Source: Pyrococcus sp. NA2
GTDB taxonomy: Archaea > Methanobacteriota_B > Thermococci > Thermococcales > Thermococcaceae
Assembly: GCF_000211475.1 (NCBI RefSeq)
Contig: NC_015474.1
Location: forward strand, 1 to 64,000
Reading direction: 5' to 3'
DNA length: 64,000 nucleotides
Shown: positions 27,636 to 35,658 of the stretch, one piece after another
Layout: each line of letters starts with the position of its first letter
How positions within the stretch are numbered: position 1 is the stretch's first letter
The notes under the pieces: generated by a model
The model's input: only the letters and a program-made list of their open reading frames with translations
Databases searched by the model: none
What the model was told of the DNA's origin: nothing
Made by a program: the position numbers and the translations under genes

Positions 27636-28160
27636 TCATATTACGTACTTGTCTTTATCCTCGTCAAACCTGTCAAGGATCTTATACTTCCTCTTAACGT
27701 ATTCAAGCATGTTGAAATCTTTCCTGTGTGGATACAATCCCCTCTCTGGGTCATCTAAAATCCATGGCATATCAATTTTCTCATTTCCTTCAAATACAAC
27801 TCCAAAGAAGTCGTGGACATCCCTTTCATAGGTCTCTGCAGCTGGGTATATATCTCTGACGGTTGGAATCCTAGCCTTATCAAGATCCCTGGGTATCCTA
27901 GTTTTTACCATCGCATGAGTTCCAAGTTCAACGTTCATTAAATGGTAGACCAGCTCTATCTCTCCATCCTTAAGCCAGTCAACTGCTGTTATCTGGAGCA
28001 TTAGTGGGAAATTATTTTCCTTCATTACCATTAAGAACTCCCTTATCCTCTCAGCGGGAACCTTAAACTCAAGACGTCTCTCCCTTCTGACCTTACCTTC
28101 AGCATATGGAGCCTTCTCAAGAATTCTTTTAACAAGTTCCTCCCCGATCTCCCAGCTCAT
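27636..28160 (-). CDS. mbxK: Mbx/Mbs subunit K (NuoC-like)
   Basis: A 174-aa subunit of the 30-kDa family with RDIYPAAETYERDVHDFFGV and the C-terminal YPHRKDF. It pairs with MbxL. Start ATG 28160 overlaps the mbxJ stop by four bases. The last 30 residues (KRKYKILDRFDEDKDKYVI) are more charged than in MbhK. Confidence 0.92.
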   Translation of the reverse strand: MSWEIGEELVKRILEKAPYAEGKVRRERRLEFKVPAERIREFLMVMKENNFPLMLQITAVDWLKDGEIELVYHLMNVELGTHAMVKTRIPRDLDKARIPTVRDIYPAAETYERDVHDFFGVVFEGNEKIDMPWILDDPERGLYPHRKDFNMLEYVKRKYKILDRFDEDKDKYVI

Positions 28161-28735
28161 TTCTTAACCTCCTTTCTCTTGTCCATCAGCCAAGGTATCC
28201 ATTTCTTTGCCTCTTTCTCCCTCCAACCCTCGCCAAGCAGTTCGTCTTGATTCTTTCTATACCATTCATAATTCTCCTTGTACCTCTTCCATCCATCCGC
28301 CTCTCCGTTCTCGATCATTTCCATGAGTTTGTATATACCATCCATGACGGCCTCTGGTCTTGGCATACAACCCGCTATGAAGACATCCACTGGAATGTAC
28401 TTATCAAGGTGTTTAATTGCATTATATGAATCCCAGTATATGCCACCGTTGAGTGGACAAGAACCATGAGCTAGCACATACTTTGGATCTGGTGAAAGCT
28501 CGTAAGTTATTATTATCCTCTTTAATGTCTTTGGAGTTACGTAACCGGTTATCAAGAATAAATCATACTGTCTTGGGCTAGGATCTGGCATTATACCGAA
28601 CCTTTCTATGTCATATCTAGCCGTCATTAAAGGAGGCATCTCTATTCCACCACATCCAGTACAGAATGCAACAATCCAAAGACTCTTCTTTCTCGCCCAG
28701 TTAAATAAAGGCTCAAATAATCTCCAATCAACCAT
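28157..28735 (-). CDS. mbxJ: Mbx/Mbs subunit J (NuoB-like)
   Basis: A 192-aa subunit with cluster cysteines in FCTGCGGIE, HGSCPLNGG and IAGCMPRPEA. It carries a [4Fe-4S] cluster next to the MbxL active site. ATG 28735 is preferred because gaggtgg precedes it by five bases; GTG 28744 lies in that site. The C-terminus extends about 50 residues beyond MbhJ. Confidence 0.92.
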   Translation of the reverse strand: MVDWRLFEPLFNWARKKSLWIVAFCTGCGGIEMPPLMTARYDIERFGIMPDPSPRQYDLFLITGYVTPKTLKRIIITYELSPDPKYVLAHGSCPLNGGIYWDSYNAIKHLDKYIPVDVFIAGCMPRPEAVMDGIYKLMEMIENGEADGWKRYKENYEWYRKNQDELLGEGWREKEAKKWIPWLMDKRKEVKK

Positions 28736-28745
28736 GGCAACCACC

Positions 28746-29675
28746 TCACAAACTTGCTAGTATTGCACCTAAGGCTGCAATTATCGTAGGCCACTTCCAG
28801 TAGAACTTTGCAGCCTGGTCTATTGTGAATCTTGGGAATATAGTGCTTATGAATATTGCAAGCAATAGAACTGCCAGTTGCTTGATCAATAGCACCACTA
28901 GAGTCGCAAGGGTGTTGAGTATTGGGTTGGAGAACGTTGTTATCACGGCCCCTCCCAGGAATATGTTTGCGAAGAATAGTGTTTCTGCAAAGAGCCCTAT
29001 AGCGTGCTGAACCTGTAGAATGCCTAAGTGCTTACCACCGAACTCAACCATCGGACCCAGGGATATTTCACCGGGAGCTATCATTATGTCAAAGGGTTCC
29101 TTTCCAAACATCGCCTGTAAGACTATGTCATAAGCTATCGCGGCTAAGAGTAGAGGAAGATGGAAGATACTCCAGCCGTGAATTTGCTGGGCCATCACTA
29201 TCTCATATGTGCTGAACGTTCCATAATATTCGGCTAGAGTTATTATTGCAAAGCCTAGAGGAACTTGAATTGCAAGCAAAGTTAGGAGAGCTCTCTGTGC
29301 ACCGATTCCGGCATAGGGATTACCAGAGCTCATTGCCGCGAACATTATTCCAAGCATTGGTATCTCCAACAGGAAGGTGATCAATATTAGGTCTCCATAC
29401 GCCCTGAGAACACTTATGTTGCCGAGAGGAATGAACATTAAGGCTAGTATCGTTGCACCTAATGCGAACACTATACCAAAGTCATAGATTAGTCCATGGG
29501 TTATGTTTTCCTTCTTTCCAAATAGCTTGAGTGTGTCTATTATTGGCTGGTATATAGGAGGACCTATCCTCCTATGTATCCTTGCCGTTACCTTTCTTAT
29601 AATACCCATGAACATGAAGCCTACAAACGTTGCATAAATTAATATCAGTAAGGCGTTAATGACCACCCTAAACAT
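28746..29675 (-). CDS. mbxM: Mbx/Mbs subunit M (NuoH-like)
   Basis: A 309-aa, eight-helix membrane subunit with RIHRRIGPPIYQPIIDTLKL and FDIMIAPGEISLGPMVEFGG, the NuoH/HycD signatures. It anchors the peripheral arm. The acidic cluster EEEIAEG of MbhM is replaced by APGEISLG here. Confidence 0.92.
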   Translation of the reverse strand: MFRVVINALLILIYATFVGFMFMGIIRKVTARIHRRIGPPIYQPIIDTLKLFGKKENITHGLIYDFGIVFALGATILALMFIPLGNISVLRAYGDLILITFLLEIPMLGIMFAAMSSGNPYAGIGAQRALLTLLAIQVPLGFAIITLAEYYGTFSTYEIVMAQQIHGWSIFHLPLLLAAIAYDIVLQAMFGKEPFDIMIAPGEISLGPMVEFGGKHLGILQVQHAIGLFAETLFFANIFLGGAVITTFSNPILNTLATLVVLLIKQLAVLLLAIFISTIFPRFTIDQAAKFYWKWPTIIAALGAILASL

Positions 29676-29678
29676 CCC

Positions 29679-31532
29679 TCACACCCCCATAATTGCTAGT
29701 ATAAGCAAGATTATCGCGAGGTACCATGCATAGGCCTGAACATTTCCATTGTAAATGTAATTCCTTGCCGTTTCGGCAAAGTCTTCAATTGATTTCCAAA
29801 CATCCCTGTAAAGCTTATCGAAGCTTATCCTAAGCCAGAACTCAACTGCCTCCTTCAGGGGTAGGAAGAAGTTTCTCCTGATCGTTAGGTTGTAGTCCAT
29901 TGTAACTGGATTTCCTGACTGATAAGTGTCTGTAACCGGAACCTTCCTAACGCTAGCCCCCAGGAAGTATAAGATTGCCGCAATTAAGAGGCCAATAACC
30001 AACCATATCGTTACCAATAGAGCGTTGTACCTTCCAAAGCCCAAGTCAAGCTCCCAAATATTTCCTCCTATTACCTGGCTGTTGAATAGCTTATTTAGTT
30101 CTCTAGCAACAATTCCTGGGGCAATTCCGAATATCACGTTGAGCGCGCCAAGGATTCCCATCGCTATCGCGAGGGGTAGTGGAGCATCTTTTGTATTCTC
30201 GATGTCGCTGGGCCTCTGACCAAACCAAACTGCATATGTAAATCTTATTAGGTAAACGAATCCTATTGCACTACCGAAGAATACCATGCCTCCAAGTATT
30301 GGGAGGTTCTGACTTATCACAGCCTCAAATATCAACCACTTACTCGCGAATCCCACTAAGGGAGGAATACCAGCCAAGCTAAGTATCGCTATGAAGGCCA
30401 TGGCAAACGTATATGGCATCTTCTCGGCTAAGCCTCCAAAGTCCTTGAACTCAGTCTTCCCAGTTCTGTAGATTAGGGTTGCAACGATCAGGAAGAACAG
30501 CCCCTTGAAGAGAGCGTGGCTTATTGCATGATATATTGCCGCTTCAATTCCAAGGGATGTTCCTATTCCCAGGCCAACCAATATGTAGCCTAATTGGCTT
30601 ATGCTTGAGTAAGCAAATAGCTTTCTTATATCCTCTTGCAACGCAGCAAGTACGCCACCAACCATTATCGTTAGGCCACCCAAGAATGCAATTATATAGC
30701 CAAAGAGAGGAGCTCCTCTGAATTGGCCAAGACTAACCATCAGCTTGCCATACATTAGGATATACAAGAGTATGAATCCATAAACTCCGGCCTTACTGAG
30801 GACTCCACTGAACATTGCAGTATAACTTTGGTCAGTCTCTGAGTATGCATCGGGGGCCCAAACATGCAGAGGAAACATTCCCGCCTTAACCCCAAACGCT
30901 ACAAGGAATAACAGGTAAACGAGGGCGGTGTCAAACCTAGAGAACGCTGGCTGTCCTCCAAGCATTGCCATCATCGCATCCTTCCTGAAGAATGCTGATA
31001 TCTCCGAGAATGCAAAGCTTCCCGTTTTCGCATATATTACTCCTATGGCGATGAGCATTGCATAAGCTCCAATTATGCTAAGTAGGAAGTACTTGAGTGA
31101 AGCCTGCCTGTTGAACTTGAAAACCATCATGAAACTTGCAAATGTCATTATCTCCCAGGAGATGAAGAACGTCACAAGATCTTGAGCGAGAAAGACTCCG
31201 AGAACCCCAGTTAAACTCATCAATGCGAATAGCCATTCATAGTTATCCCTGGCCGTGGTGACCATTCCAAGGGTAGCTGAGAATCCAACAACCACAGCTA
31301 TCATCGAGAATACCCAGCTCATGTGGGACAACAGAAAGCCTATTTCAAAGCCTCCAACTGTAATTGTTGCTTTGATTCCATGATCCAAGCTAGGATATGC
31401 CTTTATTAATCCTAGTAAAGGTATAAGTGCTCCTAATATACCAATGCCTTCCCTCACTCCCCTTATCCTTATTACCCATGCAATGACGCCCGCTATAAGA
31501 GGTGAAAAGACTATAAGTAGTAGCTCATTCAT
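29679..31532 (-). CDS. mbxH': Mbx/Mbs subunit H' (NuoL-like ion pump)
   Basis: A 617-aa antiporter-like protein, the additional pump subunit that mbx has over mbh. Conserved helices include FISWEIMTFASFMMVFK, LVAFGVKAGMFPLHVWAPDAY and ALQEDIRKLFAYSSISQLGYI. A C-terminal extension (residues ~500-617) ends with one or two more membrane helices, recalling the lateral helix end of NuoL. It starts six bases after mbxH stops. Confidence 0.92.
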   Translation of the reverse strand: MNELLLIVFSPLIAGVIAWVIRIRGVREGIGILGALIPLLGLIKAYPSLDHGIKATITVGGFEIGFLLSHMSWVFSMIAVVVGFSATLGMVTTARDNYEWLFALMSLTGVLGVFLAQDLVTFFISWEIMTFASFMMVFKFNRQASLKYFLLSIIGAYAMLIAIGVIYAKTGSFAFSEISAFFRKDAMMAMLGGQPAFSRFDTALVYLLFLVAFGVKAGMFPLHVWAPDAYSETDQSYTAMFSGVLSKAGVYGFILLYILMYGKLMVSLGQFRGAPLFGYIIAFLGGLTIMVGGVLAALQEDIRKLFAYSSISQLGYILVGLGIGTSLGIEAAIYHAISHALFKGLFFLIVATLIYRTGKTEFKDFGGLAEKMPYTFAMAFIAILSLAGIPPLVGFASKWLIFEAVISQNLPILGGMVFFGSAIGFVYLIRFTYAVWFGQRPSDIENTKDAPLPLAIAMGILGALNVIFGIAPGIVARELNKLFNSQVIGGNIWELDLGFGRYNALLVTIWLVIGLLIAAILYFLGASVRKVPVTDTYQSGNPVTMDYNLTIRRNFFLPLKEAVEFWLRISFDKLYRDVWKSIEDFAETARNYIYNGNVQAYAWYLAIILLILAIMGV

Positions 31533-31538
31533 TTCCCA

Positions 31539-33023
31539 TCACCCCAACCTAATTAGTGGGACATTCTTGATGTAGTTAGCAACAGCAAATATGTCCGAGC
31601 CAGCCCTCTTTGCAATTTCCCATGCTGGTGTTGGATAAACTCCTATCGCTATTATAAGGAGTGCGAGGATTATCAGAAACACAACGAACCAACTCTCCCT
31701 GACTCTTTCTCCCTCTCCTGAGAACCAAATTAGATGGAGCAACCTGAAGTAATAGACGGCTTCCACAACGCTGGCGAAGAGTACTAGAGCAGCTGGCCAC
31801 ACATGTCCAGCTTGCAATGTTGCCACTATTATCCTGAATTTACTCCAGAATACGTTGAACAATGGCACTCCAACCGTTGAAACTGCTCCCACGCTGAGTG
31901 CAAATGCCGTTAGTGGCATTTTCTTTCCTAATCCCTCAAAGTTCTCCAATCTAGTTCCCCCCAAGGTTACTCCAACGTATCCAATAGCGAGGAACATGAG
32001 GGCCTTCACTATGGCATGATTGAGCATGTGGAATACACCGGCACTAACACCAGCCTCAGTGCCTAGGGAGAATGCTAAAGCTATCAGTCCTATCTGCCCA
32101 ATACTTGAGTAAGCTATCATCCTCTTCACATCTTTCTGCCTCAATGCAGAGAGCTCAGCGAAGATAACAGTTAGAGTTGCCATTATTAGGAGCAATTTAA
32201 GGACAGAGCTCCATCCCTGAGCATCCTGGAGAAGATAAAGTATCCTAGCCATTGCGTAAAGACCAGCCTTAACTACGAATGCTGAAAACATTGCAGTTAT
32301 TGGGTGAGGGGCAGCTTGATAAGCATCTGGAGCCCAAGCGTTAAGCGGGAACAGTTCAGCTTCGACTGCCAAACCAAAGATTACGAGAGCTAAACCTACC
32401 TGAGCAACTACTGGAGCTATGTTACCTTCGCTTGCGAACTCAGCTAATTGTGCCATGTTAAGTGTTCCAGTTGCACCATAGAGCAAGGCAACACCAACAA
32501 GGAAGAAACTCGAGCCTATGCCACCAAGCACAATGTACTTCATCGAGGCCTCAGCAGCCTCACCCGTCTTATTATAGGCTGTTAAGGCATAAGCTGTGAT
32601 AGCCGTTATCTCCATGAAAACGAAGAGGTTAAAGATGTCCCCAGTTGCTATCATCCCAGTGGCACCAAGCATGAGAAGGAGGAACAACATTGCATATTTA
32701 TCTACTGGCTCCACATTTATCGCCTTAAAACTGAATAATGCCGTTAGGAAGCTAACTATGGCTATTACCAAAGCGAATAAAGCGGCAAAGTGCCCGATGT
32801 ATAGGTTTATTCCAACGGGAGGCTTCCAGCCACCAGCGTATATTAGTATTGGCTTACCCGTTGTGTAAACTTCATAGAAGACCCATCCGGCAATTCCAGT
32901 TTGGATAAGCGTTATTATAACTAGATATGGAAATATCAGAGACTTTCTTATCTGCTTTAGGACGGGAACAAAGAATGCACTAATGAGTGGTAATGCTATT
33001 AACAGTGAAGCAACCTGACTCAT
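31539..33023 (-). CDS. mbxH: Mbx/Mbs subunit H (MrpD-like ion pump)
   Basis: A 494-aa polytopic antiporter-like subunit closely resembling MbhH. Key segments are FVFMEITAITAYALTAYNK, AELFPLNAWAPDAYQAAPHP and ALRQKDVKRMIAYSSIGQIG. The lysine and glutamate of the ion path are present. Start overlaps the mbxG stop by four bases. Confidence 0.93.
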   Translation of the reverse strand: MSQVASLLIALPLISAFFVPVLKQIRKSLIFPYLVIITLIQTGIAGWVFYEVYTTGKPILIYAGGWKPPVGINLYIGHFAALFALVIAIVSFLTALFSFKAINVEPVDKYAMLFLLLMLGATGMIATGDIFNLFVFMEITAITAYALTAYNKTGEAAEASMKYIVLGGIGSSFFLVGVALLYGATGTLNMAQLAEFASEGNIAPVVAQVGLALVIFGLAVEAELFPLNAWAPDAYQAAPHPITAMFSAFVVKAGLYAMARILYLLQDAQGWSSVLKLLLIMATLTVIFAELSALRQKDVKRMIAYSSIGQIGLIALAFSLGTEAGVSAGVFHMLNHAIVKALMFLAIGYVGVTLGGTRLENFEGLGKKMPLTAFALSVGAVSTVGVPLFNVFWSKFRIIVATLQAGHVWPAALVLFASVVEAVYYFRLLHLIWFSGEGERVRESWFVVFLIILALLIIAIGVYPTPAWEIAKRAGSDIFAVANYIKNVPLIRLG

Positions 33024-33364
33024 CCTCTCAACCTCCTTATCTCTTCTATGTTTAGAGTTCCATACTTCTCGTACAGGATTATGGCAACACTAAGGGCCAT
33101 GGCAGTAGTTGCAACACCTATAACTATCGCAGTTAGAACGAGGGCTTGGGGAATTGGGTCGACGGCCTGAAGTGGGCCTATACCTTCACTAAGGATTGGT
33201 GCCGATCTACCACTTACATAACCTATGCTTATCAGAAGTAAATTTACTCCTGTCTCCATTATGCTCAATCCAATGAGTATCTTTAGGATGTTCTTCTTAA
33301 CGAGAACTGCGTAGAGGCCTATCAGGATTAGACTTATTGCACCAAAGTAATAAGCGGATATCAT
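33020..33364 (-). CDS. mbxG: Mbx/Mbs subunit G (MrpC-like)
   Basis: A 114-aa, three-helix MrpC/NuoK-type protein with LIGLSIMETGVNLLLISIGY and VDPIPQALVLTAIVIGVATT. Overlaps its neighbours on both sides by four bases. Antiporter module. Confidence 0.92.
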   Translation of the reverse strand: MISAYYFGAISLILIGLYAVLVKKNILKILIGLSIMETGVNLLLISIGYVSGRSAPILSEGIGPLQAVDPIPQALVLTAIVIGVATTAMALSVAIILYEKYGTLNIEEIRRLRG

Positions 33365-34065
33365 TCTTTCACCTCCTCCTTGAGCATATTGTCAACTATT
33401 CCACTAAGCTCTGTGGCAACCTTGATCCCTATTATGGTGTAAATAACTGGAATGAATCCCCCGCTGATCAATTTTCCTATCGTTCCAAGCTTCCACGTCT
33501 GCCATATCCAGTCAAAGAGAAAGTATCCGCCTATGACTAGTCCAATGAGACCAACTAATACGTAGCTCATCCCAGCCAATCCTTCAGTTACTTCAAAGCC
33601 CTTATGCGGTATCTCATAAACTATGAAGGCCAAGTACATCAACAGAAAGGCCGTTGCTATCGTTGCCCCTCCAGGGAATCCCCCTCCTGGAGTTAGGTGA
33701 CCATGGATGAAGATGTACATTCCAAATATCATTATGAAGGGGAACAATAGCTTTGATCCCGTTGTTAAAACAACTGATCCCTCCATTTTAGCTGTTCTCT
33801 CTCTTCTCTTTCTCCACAATAGAGCTGCAACCCCAGTAGAGGCTATGAATAGGACTGTAACTTCACCTAGGGTATCAAATCCCCTGTAGTTAACAACGAC
33901 GGCCGTTACTGCATTTATAGCACCAGTTTGATCCTTAACGTGCTCAAGGTAGTATTTACCAACGAGCATCTTATCTGCCCCAAAGGGAATACCACTAAGG
34001 CCCTTTGCAAGCCAGAAACCAATTATGAGGATCATGAAAATTGCCAATATCCTCTTTAGCATCAT
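33361..34065 (-). CDS. mbxF: Mbx/Mbs subunit F (fused MbhE-like + MrpB-like)
   Basis: A 234-aa protein that joins two units that are separate in mbh. Residues 1-90 match MbhE (VVNYRGFDTLGEVTVLFIAS) and 95-234 match MbhF (IHGHLTPGGGFPGGATIATA). The linker LLWRKRRERTAKMEGSVVLT is continuous with no sign of frameshift. The fusion explains why mbx has 13 genes. Start ATG 34065 follows ggtggtga. Confidence 0.92.
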   Translation of the reverse strand: MMLKRILAIFMILIIGFWLAKGLSGIPFGADKMLVGKYYLEHVKDQTGAINAVTAVVVNYRGFDTLGEVTVLFIASTGVAALLWRKRRERTAKMEGSVVLTTGSKLLFPFIMIFGMYIFIHGHLTPGGGFPGGATIATAFLLMYLAFIVYEIPHKGFEVTEGLAGMSYVLVGLIGLVIGGYFLFDWIWQTWKLGTIGKLISGGFIPVIYTIIGIKVATELSGIVDNMLKEEVKE

Positions 34066-34350
34066 TCACCACCTCACCCACCAACCAACCTTCTCCTCTT
34101 CTTCCGTCTCATACCTCCTTGTCCTCTTGATTGCGAAGATGAACACTGCACCACTTAACGCTGCACCTATGGCAGCCTCTGTCATTGCAACATCTGGAGC
34201 TTGTAGTAGGAAGAATAGTATTGAGGCAAATAAACTCACAGCCGCCATTCCCACGGTTGCGGCTAATAGATCTCTCCACTCCACGGCCAAAATTGCTGAG
34301 ATTATCATTATTGCCACTATTATGTATTCAATGCATGAGATGCAGTTCAT
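34066..34350 (-). CDS. mbxD: Mbx/Mbs subunit D
   Basis: A 94-aa, three-helix protein with LLQAPDVAMTEAAIGAALSG, equivalent to MbhD and the C-terminal part of MrpA. It has two N-terminal cysteines (MNCISCIEY) absent in MbhD; their role is unknown. The stop abuts the mbxF start. Confidence 0.9.
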   Translation of the reverse strand: MNCISCIEYIIVAIMIISAILAVEWRDLLAATVGMAAVSLFASILFFLLQAPDVAMTEAAIGAALSGAVFIFAIKRTRRYETEEEEKVGWWVRW

Positions 34351-34709
34351 TCTTCTCCCTCCTTCCCCTCTAAATGCTCCTTATACTTGTCAACAACACT
34401 ACCCTCCCATAGAGGAATGCCCGACTTGTATGCTCCCCTTATTAGTGCATGTGCACTGATTGGATTGGTTAGCAGAAGGAACACGGCTATCACTATTGTC
34501 TTTGTCAGCCAAGCTATGCTGAAGCCCTCTCCAACGGCCCAAAGACCCACCCCTATTATTGTGGATAGGGAACCCAAAGTAACTGACTTAGTCGCCGTTT
34601 GCATCCTATTGTAAACGTCAGGCATCCTTATTAGTCCCAAAGTTGAGATGAAGTAGAATACCGTGCCAAAGAGGACTAAAAACTCTCCAATTCCAGTTAG
34701 AACGCTCAT
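34347..34709 (-). CDS. mbxC: Mbx/Mbs subunit C (MrpG-like)
   Basis: A 120-aa MrpG-type membrane protein with GLIRMPDVYNRMQTATKSVT and NPISAHALIRGAYKSG. Four-base overlaps with mbxB and mbxD. Antiporter module. Confidence 0.92.
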   Translation of the reverse strand: MSVLTGIGEFLVLFGTVFYFISTLGLIRMPDVYNRMQTATKSVTLGSLSTIIGVGLWAVGEGFSIAWLTKTIVIAVFLLLTNPISAHALIRGAYKSGIPLWEGSVVDKYKEHLEGKEGEE

Positions 34710-34960
34710 AACCCTCCCTCCAGGTATCTAGCAAATGCTATAACTCCTGCAAACGAGAGCACAGCGTAAACAAGGGCAACATCCAGGAATATCATCCTCT
34801 TGTAATAAAGAGCCAATAGAACCATTAGACCCACTGTTATCGTCGTCATTATATCTACTGCCACTAGTCTATCAACGGTCGTTGGCCCCCTGAAGACTCT
34901 GTACATGCTCAATAGAGTTGCTATAGCGATTAATACGAGGTAAATATTAACGCTGATCAT
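34706..34960 (-). CDS. mbxB: Mbx/Mbs subunit B (MrpF-like)
   Basis: An 84-aa, three-helix MrpF-family protein with RVFRGPTTVDRLVAVDIMTT near residue 20. The start codon overlaps the mbxA stop. Antiporter module. Confidence 0.92.
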   Translation of the reverse strand: MISVNIYLVLIAIATLLSMYRVFRGPTTVDRLVAVDIMTTITVGLMVLLALYYKRMIFLDVALVYAVLSFAGVIAFARYLEGGL

Positions 34961-35463
34961 TCGAAGATCACCTTTAAGAATTTTTCAAAAGGTCTGGTTA
35001 TGTGCTCAGAAGCCCCTTCAACGCTTTTATCCTTAACATCAATCCAATGGATAAAATACCTGTCTCCATCTATATCGAGGGTTATTGTCCCAGGAGTTAA
35101 TGTTATTGAGTTAGCAAGGGCTAGTTTTCCTACCTCGTTCCTTAATGTTGTCTTACACTCGACTATTCCTGGGTTGATTGGTCTCTTAGGATGCAACACC
35201 CTATATGCAACATCAAGGTTCGCCTTTATCATTGCCCAGAGGAAATATGGAACGTAAGCGATAGCGTATGCAACCCTTCTCGGATGAAGGTTTGAGAGTC
35301 CCCGCGTTGTGAATATCTCATATGTAAACGCGGCGACGATCGCGGAGAATATCAAACCCATAGCAAGTTCCTGGGGATCCAAACTTGCCGTCAGAAACAG
35401 CCAGATTATGAAAACGATTATTAAAGTGTACAGATACCTGCTGAGACGGCTTGCTTCTGTCAT
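34957..35463 (-). CDS. mbxA: Mbx/Mbs subunit A (MrpE-like)
   Basis: First gene of the mbx operon, 168 aa. MrpE family: N-terminal helices, then LANSITLTPGTITLDIDGDR in the soluble C-terminal part. ATG 35463 follows ggaggg. Equivalent to MbhA. The ten or so overlapping starts downstream indicate one transcript to mbxN. Confidence 0.93.
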   Translation of the reverse strand: MTEASRLSRYLYTLIIVFIIWLFLTASLDPQELAMGLIFSAIVAAFTYEIFTTRGLSNLHPRRVAYAIAYVPYFLWAMIKANLDVAYRVLHPKRPINPGIVECKTTLRNEVGKLALANSITLTPGTITLDIDGDRYFIHWIDVKDKSVEGASEHITRPFEKFLKVIFE

Positions 35464-35522
35464 CTTGAACCCTCCATGTATGGATTTTTCTTCTAATGTC
35501 CACCCATGGTTTATGACCTATT

Positions 35523-35532
35523 CTTATAAATG
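35523..35532 (-). promoter_or_regulatory. TATA box of the mbx operon
   Basis: On minus the sequence is catttataag, a good archaeal TATA box. Transcription would begin around 35500, leaving a leader of about 35-40 bases before mbxA. Confidence 0.6.
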
Positions 35533-35550
35533 TTTACCTTTGCCCAAAAT

Positions 35551-35559
35551 GTTGAAAAC
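35551..35559 (-). promoter_or_regulatory. SurR-type core site upstream of mbx
   Basis: GTTGAAAAC matches the SurR core GTTn3AAC. It lacks the third GTT half at the expected n5 spacing. It sits about 20 bases upstream of the mbx TATA box on the side away from the gene. Redox control is plausible by analogy to P. furiosus. Confidence 0.5.
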
Positions 35560-35658
35560 CATCTTGTCTGTATATATTTTTGCATATGTATGAAGTCAAT
35601 ATTTCATATATAGGAAAACATTTTTAATGTGCGGCTGAGAAATTTTGATGGTGATTAG

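Noticed and set aside
35509-35517. GTTTATGAC as a SurR site
   Set aside because: One mismatch in the core (GAC for AAC); kept only as a near match in a finding.
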